From Bacteroidota bacterium (lineage in GTDB: Bacteria > Bacteroidota > Bacteroidia > Bacteroidales > Paludibacteraceae), in the NCBI GenBank assembly GCA_030706465.1, contig JAUZOM010000022.1, forward strand, positions 1 to 34,922: a stretch of DNA of 34,922 nt, given 5' to 3'. Both the position numbers and the translations under genes were made by a program. The notes below the pieces were generated by a model, which saw only the letters and a program-made list of their open reading frames with translations, had not been told where the DNA came from and ran no database searches. This document shows, piece after piece, positions 1-7,817 of the stretch (positions are counted from its first letter, which is position 1; each line of letters starts with the position of its first letter).

Positions 1-187
1 TACCCCGAACCGATTTACGACAAATCAAATAACTCATCCTTTGTTTTAGATCATAAAAACTCGAAAAACATAAAATGTCTGAGTACAAATTGTATTTATT
101 ACGGTGCTTACCTTTCATTAATTGAAATGGGGCAGTTATTAAAAGTCGATAATGCGTCAATCCAGTCATATCAGAAAAATGCCGAAA
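1..187 (+). repeat. Direct repeat, left copy (187 bp)
   Basis: It matches 34736-34922 without gaps, with three substitutions at positions 33, 102 and 105. In the glycosidase frame these are AAC/AAT, TAC/TAT and GGT/GGC, all synonymous third positions. The copy starts at the first base of the window, so the true repeat may be longer. Confidence 0.97.
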
Positions 188-930
188 ATCTAAAGGCCAA
201 TATTTTAAAATATTTTTATTCTGAAGGAGAAAATAAACTCAACTATCTGATTGATCAGGATGGAAAGGTCGATAAATCACAGGAAGGATTAGGGATTTCT
301 TTTGCCGTAATATTCAATATTTTAAATTAGGATCAGGCCTTTAAGCTAATCCAAAATGCCACAACTTCAAAATACGGAATTACTTCAATCTATCCTGATT
401 TTCCCCGGTACTCACAAAGCAAACCTGGAAGACATAACAACATAATCTGGCCCATGGTGAACGGCTTTTTTGCAAAGGCTTCAATAATTTCAGGCAATCA
501 AGGTGCATTCTTAAAGGAATTGAATGGGTTAACCCAATTGGCATTAGACCAGGATAAGGGAAATTACAATTTCAGGGAAATTTACAACCCTAATACCGGC
601 GCTCCCGATGGTGGTTGGCAGAATGGCATCCATTGGAATTCATGTAAACTTCAAACCTGGTCGGCCACGGCCTATATTAACATGATCATCTTTGGATTAG
701 TCGGCATTCGGATTGAAAATGACAGGATTGAATTTTCGCCCTATTTGCCTGAAACCACCCATTACCTTGAGCTCAGAGATCTTAACTATCATCAGTCGAC
801 ATTAAATATCATCATTAAAGGTCATGGATCGAAGATTAAGTCTTTTTTGCTGAATGGAAAAAGTCAAAAAAACCATTCCATTGATTCAAAAATTAAAGGA
901 ACCAATGAAATAAAAATTGAACTGGAATAA
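1..930 (+). pseudogene. Six-hairpin glycosidase, 3' part, interrupted by in-frame TAG
   Basis: Frame 1 is open from the first base and reads as the middle and end of an (alpha/alpha)6 six-hairpin glycosidase. A single TAG at 328-330 breaks it. Translation continues in the same frame with DQAFKLIQNATTSKYGI and runs to TAA at 928-930. The downstream part has features usual in this fold: WPMVNGFFAKAS, an NFREIYNPNTGAPDGGWQ stretch, a WSATAYINMI helix and a C-terminal beta-sandwich. Because homology-like sequence continues on both sides of the stop, this is a nonsense mutation, a base error or read-through rather than two genes. The first 187 bp repeat almost exactly at 34736-34922, where the matching 5' part of such a gene lies. 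The exact GH family is uncertain; GH63, debranching-enzyme-like or MGH1-like are possible. Downstream lie a small exported protein and GH130. Confidence 0.7.
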
Positions 931-975
931 ACTTTCGATGCTGATTAAAAGGTGGGGCTTCGTTTAAAATGCCAT

Positions 976-983
976 TATATTTG
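976..983 (+). promoter_or_regulatory. Putative -7 box of the 1059 gene
   Basis: TATATTTG matches the Bacteroidota -7 consensus TAnnTTTG. It lies about 75 bp before the ATG at 1059. I saw no convincing -33 element. Confidence 0.4.
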
Positions 984-1058
984 AGACTAGATTAAAAATA
1001 TTAAATTGCGGTCTGAAGAATCATGAGTAATAAAATGATAAATTTAATATAGACAGAT

Positions 1059-1667
1059 ATGAATAAACTAACAATTTCGATCATATTATTTTTATTTTTG
1101 ATTATTTCTCAAGTAAAAGCAGACTCTTGGGAACAGGCAAAGACTATGTTTTTTTATTCTGAAAATAAAACTTTCATGCTAAAAGTAGTCCCATTAACAT
1201 ACCCTGAAAAAATGTTTAAAGCGAATTATAAAAGGCTGAAAAGGAAAAAAAAATTATCCGATAAAGACACTACTATCATACCCTGTACAGGTACACTTTA
1301 TAAAATTACAGCCACAGATACCTCAGTTGTTTGGGAAAGGAAATTGATAAACAGGATTTGTCCGGTATCTGCAATAATTTCTAATGATGGAAGTTCCGTT
1401 GTTACATTTGATAACTGGTTATCTATTGGCTATGGTTTTGATATTATGGTTGTATATAATGAACTTGGGGATTTGAAAAAACGTTTTCAATTGGAAGATA
1501 TATCGCCATTTCCAATAAATGATTATACAACTTCTATCTCGTCATTATATTGGTGTTGTGGTAAAAAATTTAAAGATAATGATCGCATTGAAATTTGCTT
1601 TGAAAATGAAAAAGAAACTATAATTAATCGGATTTTCAATGTAAAGAAACTGGCGTTTGAACTTTGA
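1059..1667 (+). CDS. Exported protein of unknown function, 202 aa
   Basis: I do not recognise a family with certainty. The N-terminus MNKLTISIILFLFLIISQ followed by VKADSWEQ looks like a Sec signal peptide cleaved near residue 21. The mature part is basic at residues 50-66 (YKRLKRKKKL) and then looks all-beta. It has a segment SAIISNDGSSVVTFDNW (about 109-125) and a Cys pair in LYWCCGKKF. Pattern and size recall small beta-propeller-like or beta-sandwich hypothetical proteins of Bacteroidota, but this is only an impression. The gene is visibly more AT-rich than its glycosidase neighbours, which may mean separate ancestry. It lies between the six-hairpin glycosidase and GH130 and has its own possible -7 box. 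Coding potential is supported by length, signal peptide and an ATG start; function is unknown. Confidence 0.75.
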   Translation: MNKLTISIILFLFLIISQVKADSWEQAKTMFFYSENKTFMLKVVPLTYPEKMFKANYKRLKRKKKLSDKDTTIIPCTGTLYKITATDTSVVWERKLINRICPVSAIISNDGSSVVTFDNWLSIGYGFDIMVVYNELGDLKKRFQLEDISPFPINDYTTSISSLYWCCGKKFKDNDRIEICFENEKETIINRIFNVKKLAFEL

Positions 1668-1913
1668 GCAATAACCTTTACATCAAATATCGTAAACATC
1701 ATGAATCTCATTCTCGCGTATCCCAAATCCTTTTGGGTTATGGCCGGGTAAATTCATTCCCCATATATAAACACTTGCCCATCATCAAAATATCGTTAAA
1801 TTTGAGAGTTATATTAAAAATACTTATTAGTGGTCTCAAGAATGGGGAGTAGCATATACAGAATATCATTATTTTCTAACCAAATACTACCGGTCCAACT
1901 CATGGTAATCACA

Positions 1914-1921
1914 TACTTTTG
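1914..1921 (+). promoter_or_regulatory. Putative -7 box of the GH130 gene
   Basis: TACTTTTG matches TAnnTTTG. Transcription would start near 1928, leaving a leader of about 27 nt before the ATG at 1955. It overlaps the base of a hairpin at 1922-1943. No clear -33 element is seen. Confidence 0.4.
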
Positions 1922-1946
1922 AAGTTAGAAAATTTGCTAACTTTTT
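1922..1946 (+). terminator. Hairpin with T-tail just before GH130
   Basis: AAGTTAG (1922-1928) pairs perfectly with CTAACTT (1937-1943) around an 8-nt loop, and the T-run extends to 1946. This looks like a weak intrinsic terminator for transcripts entering from upstream. It lies only 8 bp before the GH130 start codon. Its role is inferred from shape only. Confidence 0.4.
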
Positions 1947-1954
1947 AATTTATA

Positions 1955-2992
1955 ATGAAGCTTAAGAAATTTGCTGGAAATCCAATTTTATCTCCTAATC
2001 CTGAAAATGAATGGGAGAGCTTATTGGTGTGTAACCCCGCTGCATGGTATGAAGATGGTAAGTTTTCTCTTCTGTATAGGGCTGCCGGTCATGATGAGGA
2101 ACATTTTATACATATCGGCCTGGCAGAAAGCTATGATGGATTCCACTTTACGCGTGTTAGGGACACACCGGTTCTTTCTCCAGGCATCGGAAGTTTTGAT
2201 GGAGGATGCGTAGAGGATCCACGGATAGTAAAATTTGGCGATGAATACTATATTACTTACGCCTTTCGGCCATATCCTCCGGGACAGTATTGGAAAAACG
2301 AATACGATAAAGTTGAAACACCTGACCATAATGAATTCGCACCGAAATGTCTGGTCGAAAATATTGGAAACAGTGCATTAGCTGTATCAAAAGATCTGTT
2401 AAGTTTCAAGAAAATAGGTCGGCTGACAGAACCGAATGTAGATGACAGAGACGTTATTCTCTTCCCCGAAAAAATAAACGGAAAGTTTTATATGTTACAT
2501 CGGCCTAAGAGCTATGTAGGTGAAAACTATGGCACAGACTATCCTGCAATTCGCATAAAATCATCAAACGATTTAATGTCATGGAATGTTACCAGCACTA
2601 TTTTGTTAAAAGGAGAGGAATGGTGGGAAGTAAAAGTGGGCGGCAATACTCCTCCAATCAGAACTCCTGACGGGTGGTTATTATTATATCACGGCGTAGA
2701 TAATAATTTCACTTACCGTATCGGAGCATGTTTACTCGACCTAGATGACCCTACTAAAGTCTTATACAGAACGAAAGATTTCATTCTGGAACCTGAAACT
2801 GAAGAGGAGAAAAACGGGCTTTATAAATGGGGGGTTGTTTTCCCAACAGGTTGTGTTTTAACCAATGATATTCTTTATGTTTATTATGGCGCCTCCGACC
2901 AGTGGTGCTGTGTGGCTACTGCAAATATTCACGAGTTGACACAATTTATTAAAGACAATACTGATATGCAAAACATGAAAACATGCAGATAA
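1955..2992 (+). CDS. GH130 beta-mannoside phosphorylase
   Basis: The 345-aa protein has no signal peptide and should be cytoplasmic. GH130 five-bladed propeller motifs are clear: GNPILSP at the N-terminus, VEDPRI with the catalytic Asp near residue 88, DRDVILFPEKINGKFYMLHRP (165-184), EVKVGGNTPPIRTPDGW and LYHGV. R165, R183, K227 and H246 keep the spacing of the phosphate-binding Arg/Arg/Lys/His set of GH130 phosphorylases; the hydrolytic GH130 groups have lost this set. Phosphorolysis of a beta-mannoside, giving mannose 1-phosphate, is therefore likelier than hydrolysis. Residues about 105-135 look like an extra loop compared with short family members. The next gene is a symporter, which suggests import followed by intracellular phosphorolysis. 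The linkage and acceptor sugar (for example Man-beta-1,4-GlcNAc) cannot be told from sequence. Confidence 0.88.
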   Translation: MKLKKFAGNPILSPNPENEWESLLVCNPAAWYEDGKFSLLYRAAGHDEEHFIHIGLAESYDGFHFTRVRDTPVLSPGIGSFDGGCVEDPRIVKFGDEYYITYAFRPYPPGQYWKNEYDKVETPDHNEFAPKCLVENIGNSALAVSKDLLSFKKIGRLTEPNVDDRDVILFPEKINGKFYMLHRPKSYVGENYGTDYPAIRIKSSNDLMSWNVTSTILLKGEEWWEVKVGGNTPPIRTPDGWLLLYHGVDNNFTYRIGACLLDLDDPTKVLYRTKDFILEPETEEEKNGLYKWGVVFPTGCVLTNDILYVYYGASDQWCCVATANIHELTQFIKDNTDMQNMKTCR

Positions 2993-3010
2993 GAATTGGT
3001 TGAAAAACAA

Positions 3011-3018
3011 TAACTTTG
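3011..3018 (+). promoter_or_regulatory. Putative -7 box of the symporter gene
   Basis: TAACTTTG matches TAnnTTTG, 61 bp before the ATG at 3079 and just after the GH130 stop. It would give the symporter its own transcript besides read-through from GH130. Confidence 0.4.
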
Positions 3019-3078
3019 TGTAGTAATAAAACAATGATGATCAGATAAAGATTTATAAAAATTCCCCCTTAAAACTTT

Positions 3079-4683
3079 ATGTTTACAACAAACTTACCGT
3101 GGATAGACATCTCTATCATCATTGTCTATATTGTAGGCATAACATGGTGGGGACTAAAAAATGCCAAGAATAAAAATTCTAACGATTATTTTCTGGCTGG
3201 ACGGAGCATAAATTGGATTGTGGTCGGTCTTTCTTTGTTCTCTGCCAGTATTTCTACTTCAGCATTAATTGGTCACTCAGGTTCAACGTATCAATATGGA
3301 CTGGTTATTTTCAACTATAACCTTATCTCCATTTTTGTCATGATCTTTTTCGCATGGATATTTCTACCAGTTTATATTAAGTCAGGGGTTTTTACCATGC
3401 CTGAATTTCTTGAGCGCAGATTCGATCATCGATCAAAATTCTATTTTTCAGCTATTGCAATTATAGGGGGGATTTTTATGGATGTGTCTTCCATTTTATA
3501 TGGAAGTGCAATGATTTTTAAAATCATTTTTCCGGAATTGGATATACAGGTCATTGTGATCATTGCCGCCTTGATTGTAGCCTCATATACTATTCCCGGC
3601 GGACTTAATTCTGTCATCAAAACCGAGGTTATTCAAGCTTTGATTTTAATTATTGGATCGGTTATGTTGGCAGCAATCGCACGACAGAATGTAGGTGGAT
3701 GGGATGTCCTTAAGCAAAGATTTCATGATTCAGTGTATTTGCACCTTGTACGCAGCAGCGGCGATATTGCAATTCCATGGCCGGCACTATTCCTTGCGCT
3801 TCCGATTTTAGGATTTTACTTCTGGGGAAATAACCAACAATTGGTACAACGTGTTCTCTCTGCAAAATCGGTTGATCATGGTCGGAAGGGTGTTTTGTTA
3901 ACCGGTTTGCTTACACTGCTTACGCTCTACTTTATTTTCATCCCAGCTATGCAAGCCGCCGTCGCTTTTCCAAACACAAACCCCGTTGACGGCATTTACC
4001 CTAAAATGGTAACTTCCTGGATGCCAAATATTTTTCTTGGCATTATGTTAGCCGTCATGATTTCAGCACTTACAGCGAGTTTGAGTGCAACGTTGAATTC
4101 CGTCTCAACCCTGTTCACTATGGATTTCTATCGCAAAATGGATAAGAGAGCCAATTCTAAGAAACTAGTGCGGGTAGGTCAGCTATGTTCAACAATAGTA
4201 CTCATCATAGGTGTTCTCTGGGCACCACAGATCCAAAAATTCGGAACGCTCATCAACTATTACAATGAGCTGCTTTCTTATATAGGACCACCAATTGTTG
4301 CGGCATTTATGCTCGGGCTATTCTGGAAACGAGCCAATGCTACCGGCATTTTCTATGGTCTGCTCTCAACATTTGTCATGGCCGCATTTATGTTCTTCTA
4401 TGGTAAAGAGCATTTGATCCTATCAGTCCAAAATCCTGAAGCACCATTACATTGGTTGTATTTAGCTCCTATCAACTTTGTGTTTGTAAGCCTCGTTATG
4501 GTTGTAGTAAGCCTGTTGACGACCCCTCCACCAGCCGAAAAAATCGAGGGATATGTCATCACGAAGCAATTCTTTATAGAAGAGGCAAAATCGCATAAAA
4601 GCATAAAATTCTATGCTGACTTCAGAGTATGGGCAGTAGCCTTGTTCATTCTTTGTTTTCTGGTAATGCTTTTGTACTGGTAG
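3079..4683 (+). CDS. SSS-family sodium:solute symporter
   Basis: The 534-aa integral inner-membrane protein has about 13-14 hydrophobic segments. The N-terminus carries SSS hallmarks: a first membrane helix, then NDYFLAGRSINW and a LSLFSASIST segment with sodium-site-like Ser/Thr residues, then GSTYQYG. Later helices contain VSTLFTMDFYRK and SYIGPPIVAAFMLGLFWKRAN, typical of the SGLT/NIS-like fold. It probably imports a sugar or small glycoside with sodium. It follows GH130 by 86 bp on the same strand, so it is the likely entry route for the GH130 substrate. Its C-terminus has one more hydrophobic segment after a basic loop (residues about 490-534). The specific solute is not predictable. Confidence 0.92.
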   Translation: MFTTNLPWIDISIIIVYIVGITWWGLKNAKNKNSNDYFLAGRSINWIVVGLSLFSASISTSALIGHSGSTYQYGLVIFNYNLISIFVMIFFAWIFLPVYIKSGVFTMPEFLERRFDHRSKFYFSAIAIIGGIFMDVSSILYGSAMIFKIIFPELDIQVIVIIAALIVASYTIPGGLNSVIKTEVIQALILIIGSVMLAAIARQNVGGWDVLKQRFHDSVYLHLVRSSGDIAIPWPALFLALPILGFYFWGNNQQLVQRVLSAKSVDHGRKGVLLTGLLTLLTLYFIFIPAMQAAVAFPNTNPVDGIYPKMVTSWMPNIFLGIMLAVMISALTASLSATLNSVSTLFTMDFYRKMDKRANSKKLVRVGQLCSTIVLIIGVLWAPQIQKFGTLINYYNELLSYIGPPIVAAFMLGLFWKRANATGIFYGLLSTFVMAAFMFFYGKEHLILSVQNPEAPLHWLYLAPINFVFVSLVMVVVSLLTTPPPAEKIEGYVITKQFFIEEAKSHKSIKFYADFRVWAVALFILCFLVMLLYW

Positions 4684-4704
4684 AAAACAGGATCAACCTG
4701 ATTA

Positions 4705-4735
4705 TCTCATTGAGAACTGTCATGTCTGAATGAGA
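4705..4735 (+). other. Stem-loop in symporter 3' region
   Basis: TCTCATT (4705-4711) pairs with AATGAGA (4729-4735). No T-run follows, so it may stabilise the mRNA end rather than terminate. A weaker hairpin, CCTG/CAGG with a T-rich tail, lies at 4801-4820. Confidence 0.35.
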
Positions 4736-4837
4736 AAATAAACAATAACACATTTCTCAAATCATTTGTGGAAAATTCAGAATGTCACAAAACTTAAAGC
4801 CCTGCCAAGAAACAGGTTTTATTTTATCATTTTAAAA

Positions 4838-4878
4838 AAGCAAGGCATCAAAAATAATCATTTTTCAATGCCTTGCTT
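4838..4878 (-). terminator. Intrinsic terminator of the PUL operon
   Basis: AAGCAAGGCAT (4838-4848) and ATGCCTTGCTT (4868-4878) form an 11-bp perfect stem. Read on the minus strand it is followed by a run of six T. It sits 24 bp after the sulfatase stop codon and so ends the long minus-strand operon. Confidence 0.8.
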
Positions 4879-4901
4879 GTCACAATACAACTAAATATTA
4901 T

Positions 4902-6485
4902 CTATTTATTTACACCTTTTTTGATGACCTTTATCCCTTTGACCTCTTCCTCAATTGAAGGAACTTTGTATTGCTTTTCGAGTTCAGTCAATCGCTTTTT
5001 CAGTTTTTCAATAATCTGTTTGTATGCTTTATCGGAATAAATATTATTCATTTCTTTGGGATCGTTTTTCAAATCATACAGTTCCCAATTATCGCAATCA
5101 TAGTAGAAATGAATTAATTTATAACGATCAGTCCGGATGCCATAGTGTCGTTTCACGCTATGCCAGCCGGGGTATTCATAATAATGATAGTAAATATCGT
5201 CTCTTATTTTAGAAACTTTTTTCTCCAGTAAAGGCTTCATTGATACGCCCTGCATATCGGCAGGAATCTTAACTCCAGCATAATCAAGAATCGTTTCAGC
5301 AAAATCCAAATTCTGGACCATCTTGTCGCAAACCCATCCTTTTTGAATCTGGCCAGGATAGCGAACCAAGAGAGGCGTCTTAAGGGAAATGTCATACATA
5401 AAACGTTTATCGAACCACCCGTGTTCTCCCAGATAGAATCCCTGGTCTGATGTGTAGATAATAATTGTATTTTTAGCTAAGCCGCTCTTATCCAAATAAT
5501 CCAGAATCTTACCGACACTTTCGTCAACCGATTCAACAGTGGATAAGTAATCCTGAAGATATCTCCTTAGTTTCCATATGGCCAAATCTTTGCCTTTTAA
5601 ATTCAGTTCTTTGAATTGCTGATTCTTTTTTGCATACCCATTTTCCCATGCTGTTAATTGCGAAGGATTTAAACGGCTTAACCATGATTCGGTTTTAGCT
5701 GTTGGAAAGCCCGGTTTTAATGGGTCAAATAATTTCAGATCCTCGCTTTGGGTCATAACCTTTGCAATCTCCATCGCCTGTTCATGAGCTGCCGGACCAC
5801 GTGTGGCATAATCATCAAAGAAGTTTTCAGGAACAGGTATGTTGATCGAGTCGTATCTGTTTAGGTTCTTTATATCGGGCATCCAGTTACGGTGAGGTGC
5901 TTTGTGATGGATCATCAGACAGAAGGGTTTATTTTTGTCTCGTTTATGCTCCAGCCAATCCAGCGAATAGTCTGTGATCAGGTTGGTTACATAACCCTCT
6001 TTCCGTTCTTTCTTTCCATTATCGATAAAATCAGGATTGTAATAATCACCTTGCCCCGGGAGTATATTCCAATAGTTGAATCCGGTCGGATCACTCACCA
6101 GATGCCATTTCCCGATAATGGCTGTTTGATAACCCGCGCTCTGGAGTAGCTTAGGAAAAGTTTGCTGTGCTCCGTTAAACGTACAGTCATTATCATAAAA
6201 TCCATTCAGGTGACTGAATTTACCCGTAAGCAAAACCGCTCTTGATGGGCCGCAGATAGAATTGGCCACAAACGCGTTTGTGAACCTTACTCCCTGATTT
6301 GCAATCCGGTCAATATTGGGTGTCTTATTGAGTGCATGGCCGTAACTACTGATCGCCTGTTCGGTATGGTCATCACTCATGATATAAATGATATTGGGCT
6401 GTTGTGCTATCTTTTGTGCATTGACATTGATCGATAGCATTGTTGACCCAATTAGAAGCCCTTTAGGGAAAAGATTTATTTTCAT
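4902..6485 (-). CDS. S1-family sulfatase (GlcNAc-6-sulfatase-like)
   Basis: This 527-aa exported enzyme hydrolyses sulfate esters. The signal peptide ends near residue 23 (NVNAQ). The N-terminal metal-site segment IIYIMSDDH (32-40) precedes the maturation motif C78-G-P-S-R82, where the Cys becomes formylglycine. It is the Cys type, so it needs an anaerobic or FGE-type maturase; none is in the window. GKWHL and the second metal segment TSDQGFYLGEHGWFDKRFMY are intact. This last stretch resembles bacterial N-acetylglucosamine-6-sulfatases (S1_11-like), but the subfamily is a guess. Length is normal. It is the last gene of the operon, 103 bp after the oxidoreductase gene. It implies that the target glycan is sulfated. 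Confidence 0.92.
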   Translation of the reverse strand: MKINLFPKGLLIGSTMLSINVNAQKIAQQPNIIYIMSDDHTEQAISSYGHALNKTPNIDRIANQGVRFTNAFVANSICGPSRAVLLTGKFSHLNGFYDNDCTFNGAQQTFPKLLQSAGYQTAIIGKWHLVSDPTGFNYWNILPGQGDYYNPDFIDNGKKERKEGYVTNLITDYSLDWLEHKRDKNKPFCLMIHHKAPHRNWMPDIKNLNRYDSINIPVPENFFDDYATRGPAAHEQAMEIAKVMTQSEDLKLFDPLKPGFPTAKTESWLSRLNPSQLTAWENGYAKKNQQFKELNLKGKDLAIWKLRRYLQDYLSTVESVDESVGKILDYLDKSGLAKNTIIIYTSDQGFYLGEHGWFDKRFMYDISLKTPLLVRYPGQIQKGWVCDKMVQNLDFAETILDYAGVKIPADMQGVSMKPLLEKKVSKIRDDIYYHYYEYPGWHSVKRHYGIRTDRYKLIHFYYDCDNWELYDLKNDPKEMNNIYSDKAYKQIIEKLKKRLTELEKQYKVPSIEEEVKGIKVIKKGVNK

Positions 6486-6555
6486 TGCAAATTCGTTTAT
6501 ACTCGTGGTTCGTTTAATTCTTTAAACATTGTAATATGGCCGAATCTTTCGTCAG

Positions 6556-6568
6556 GTTAAACTTTGAT
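6556..6568 (-). promoter_or_regulatory. Partial match to the shared operator
   Basis: On the minus strand ATCAAAGTTTAAC is identical to 13 bp of the element upstream of the phosphatase operon. It lies in the 103-bp gap before the sulfatase gene, but no TAnnTTTG box lies at the expected distance. Confidence 0.25.
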
Positions 6569-6588
6569 TAAAAGTTATATACAAAAAT

Positions 6589-7746
6589 TTAATGTTTTAA
6601 ATAAATTGTTTTTCCTTCTTTGGCAGACAATACTGCGTTATAAAGAATTTCCATTGCCACGATATTCAAACTCAGGGAAGAAGGATCATTGGGGGCAAGC
6701 TTCACATTTTTCCTGACAACTGAAGCAAAAAACGAGAACGGGTTGTTGGCAATGGCTCTGTCTGCACCAATAGTCAGCTGTTCTTCAGGTGAATTTTCTT
6801 TGGTCCTGACCTTCATATGGACGCCATCGGAAGTAATGATGGACCCGGTTTTACCGTAGACCTCCATGTCTTTCCTGTTAAAAGGCCAGTTCCAGGATGC
6901 CTGAATTATTCCTTGCGCTCTTGGATAATTAACGATAATAGTTGCCTGATCATCTACTTTTGGATATAAATCGGGTTTTATTTGTTCTATGATGGCAGTT
7001 ACAGACACGGGTCTTTCACCGTTCATGATATAACTCATTAAATCAGCTCCGTAACAACCGAAATCGATGATGGCCCCACCTCCATTCTTAGCAGGATCGG
7101 TCAGCCAATTGGTGAAGTCCTTGCTGCAACCAATCTCGATAGGACCTTTATGTCCATCATGAAATACAAACTTCAGGGGTTCGCCAACCAGTTTATCCTG
7201 AACGATTTTTATATATGCATCTTTTGTGACCGGATACCATGTCGTTTCATAATTTGTAATGATCTCGATACCCCATTTGTCAGAAAGCTTCTTCATTTCC
7301 AGCGCCTCATGATAATTGAGCGCCAATGGCTTTTCTACCATTACATGAATCTTATGCGGGGCACAAATTCTGATAACATTAATATGATCACTGATAGATG
7401 TAAATACGGATACTGCTTCAGGTTTTGCTTTCGCTATTAACTCTTCAACGCTTTTGTAAATAATCTTGCGATCGATATGATATTGTTTGATGTATCGGGC
7501 AACAAGCGCCGTGTCTGGTTCAGCAATTCCTACAATTTCAATATCAGGATTTGAGGCGCTTTGAAAAACACCACGAACATGATCATGTACCAATCCGATA
7601 ATTCCAAGCCGAAGAGGCTTATTCTTCAGAGATTCGCTGTTTATCTGTCCTTTAGCTGTAAAACATATCAGAATTATTAAAGTAACAATTAAGCATATTT
7701 TATCGCTGAATTTTTTAAAGCATCCGGTTTTGTCATTTAAATTCAT
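6589..7746 (-). CDS. Exported Gfo/Idh/MocA oxidoreductase
   Basis: The 385-aa protein belongs to the NAD(P)-dependent Gfo/Idh/MocA family. A Rossmann strand LRLGIIGLVHDHVRG (about 46-59) keeps the first glycines but has His/Asp where the third glycine is usual. The family EKP motif is at 138-140, followed by the C-terminal alpha/beta domain with GGAIIDFGCYGADL. A hydrophobic segment (17-30, ICLIVTLIILICFT) before AKGQ looks like a signal peptide or membrane anchor, so the enzyme is probably periplasmic with a tightly held cofactor. This resembles secreted sugar oxidoreductases and NAD-dependent glycosidases such as GH109, though I cannot assign it to one. It lies between a GH31 and the sulfatase gene. 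The reaction is unknown; oxidation of a sugar hydroxyl is the general chemistry. Confidence 0.85.
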   Translation of the reverse strand: MNLNDKTGCFKKFSDKICLIVTLIILICFTAKGQINSESLKNKPLRLGIIGLVHDHVRGVFQSASNPDIEIVGIAEPDTALVARYIKQYHIDRKIIYKSVEELIAKAKPEAVSVFTSISDHINVIRICAPHKIHVMVEKPLALNYHEALEMKKLSDKWGIEIITNYETTWYPVTKDAYIKIVQDKLVGEPLKFVFHDGHKGPIEIGCSKDFTNWLTDPAKNGGGAIIDFGCYGADLMSYIMNGERPVSVTAIIEQIKPDLYPKVDDQATIIVNYPRAQGIIQASWNWPFNRKDMEVYGKTGSIITSDGVHMKVRTKENSPEEQLTIGADRAIANNPFSFFASVVRKNVKLAPNDPSSLSLNIVAMEILYNAVLSAKEGKTIYLKH

Positions 7747-7817
7747 ATAATGTGTTTTATGGTTATTTTGGTCGATCTTTTTAAAGCGCTTTTGGCCCGA
7801 AAAGAATATTCCCTTCT

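Noticed and set aside
328-330. Pyrrolysine or other TAG recoding
   Set aside because: Other genes show no in-frame TAG, and there is no supporting tRNA or machinery in the window; mutation or error is simpler.
1664-1852. 62-codon plus-strand frame with TTG start after the unknown exported gene
   Set aside because: No signal, no domain-like sequence and a TTG start overlapping the previous stop; it looks like chance.
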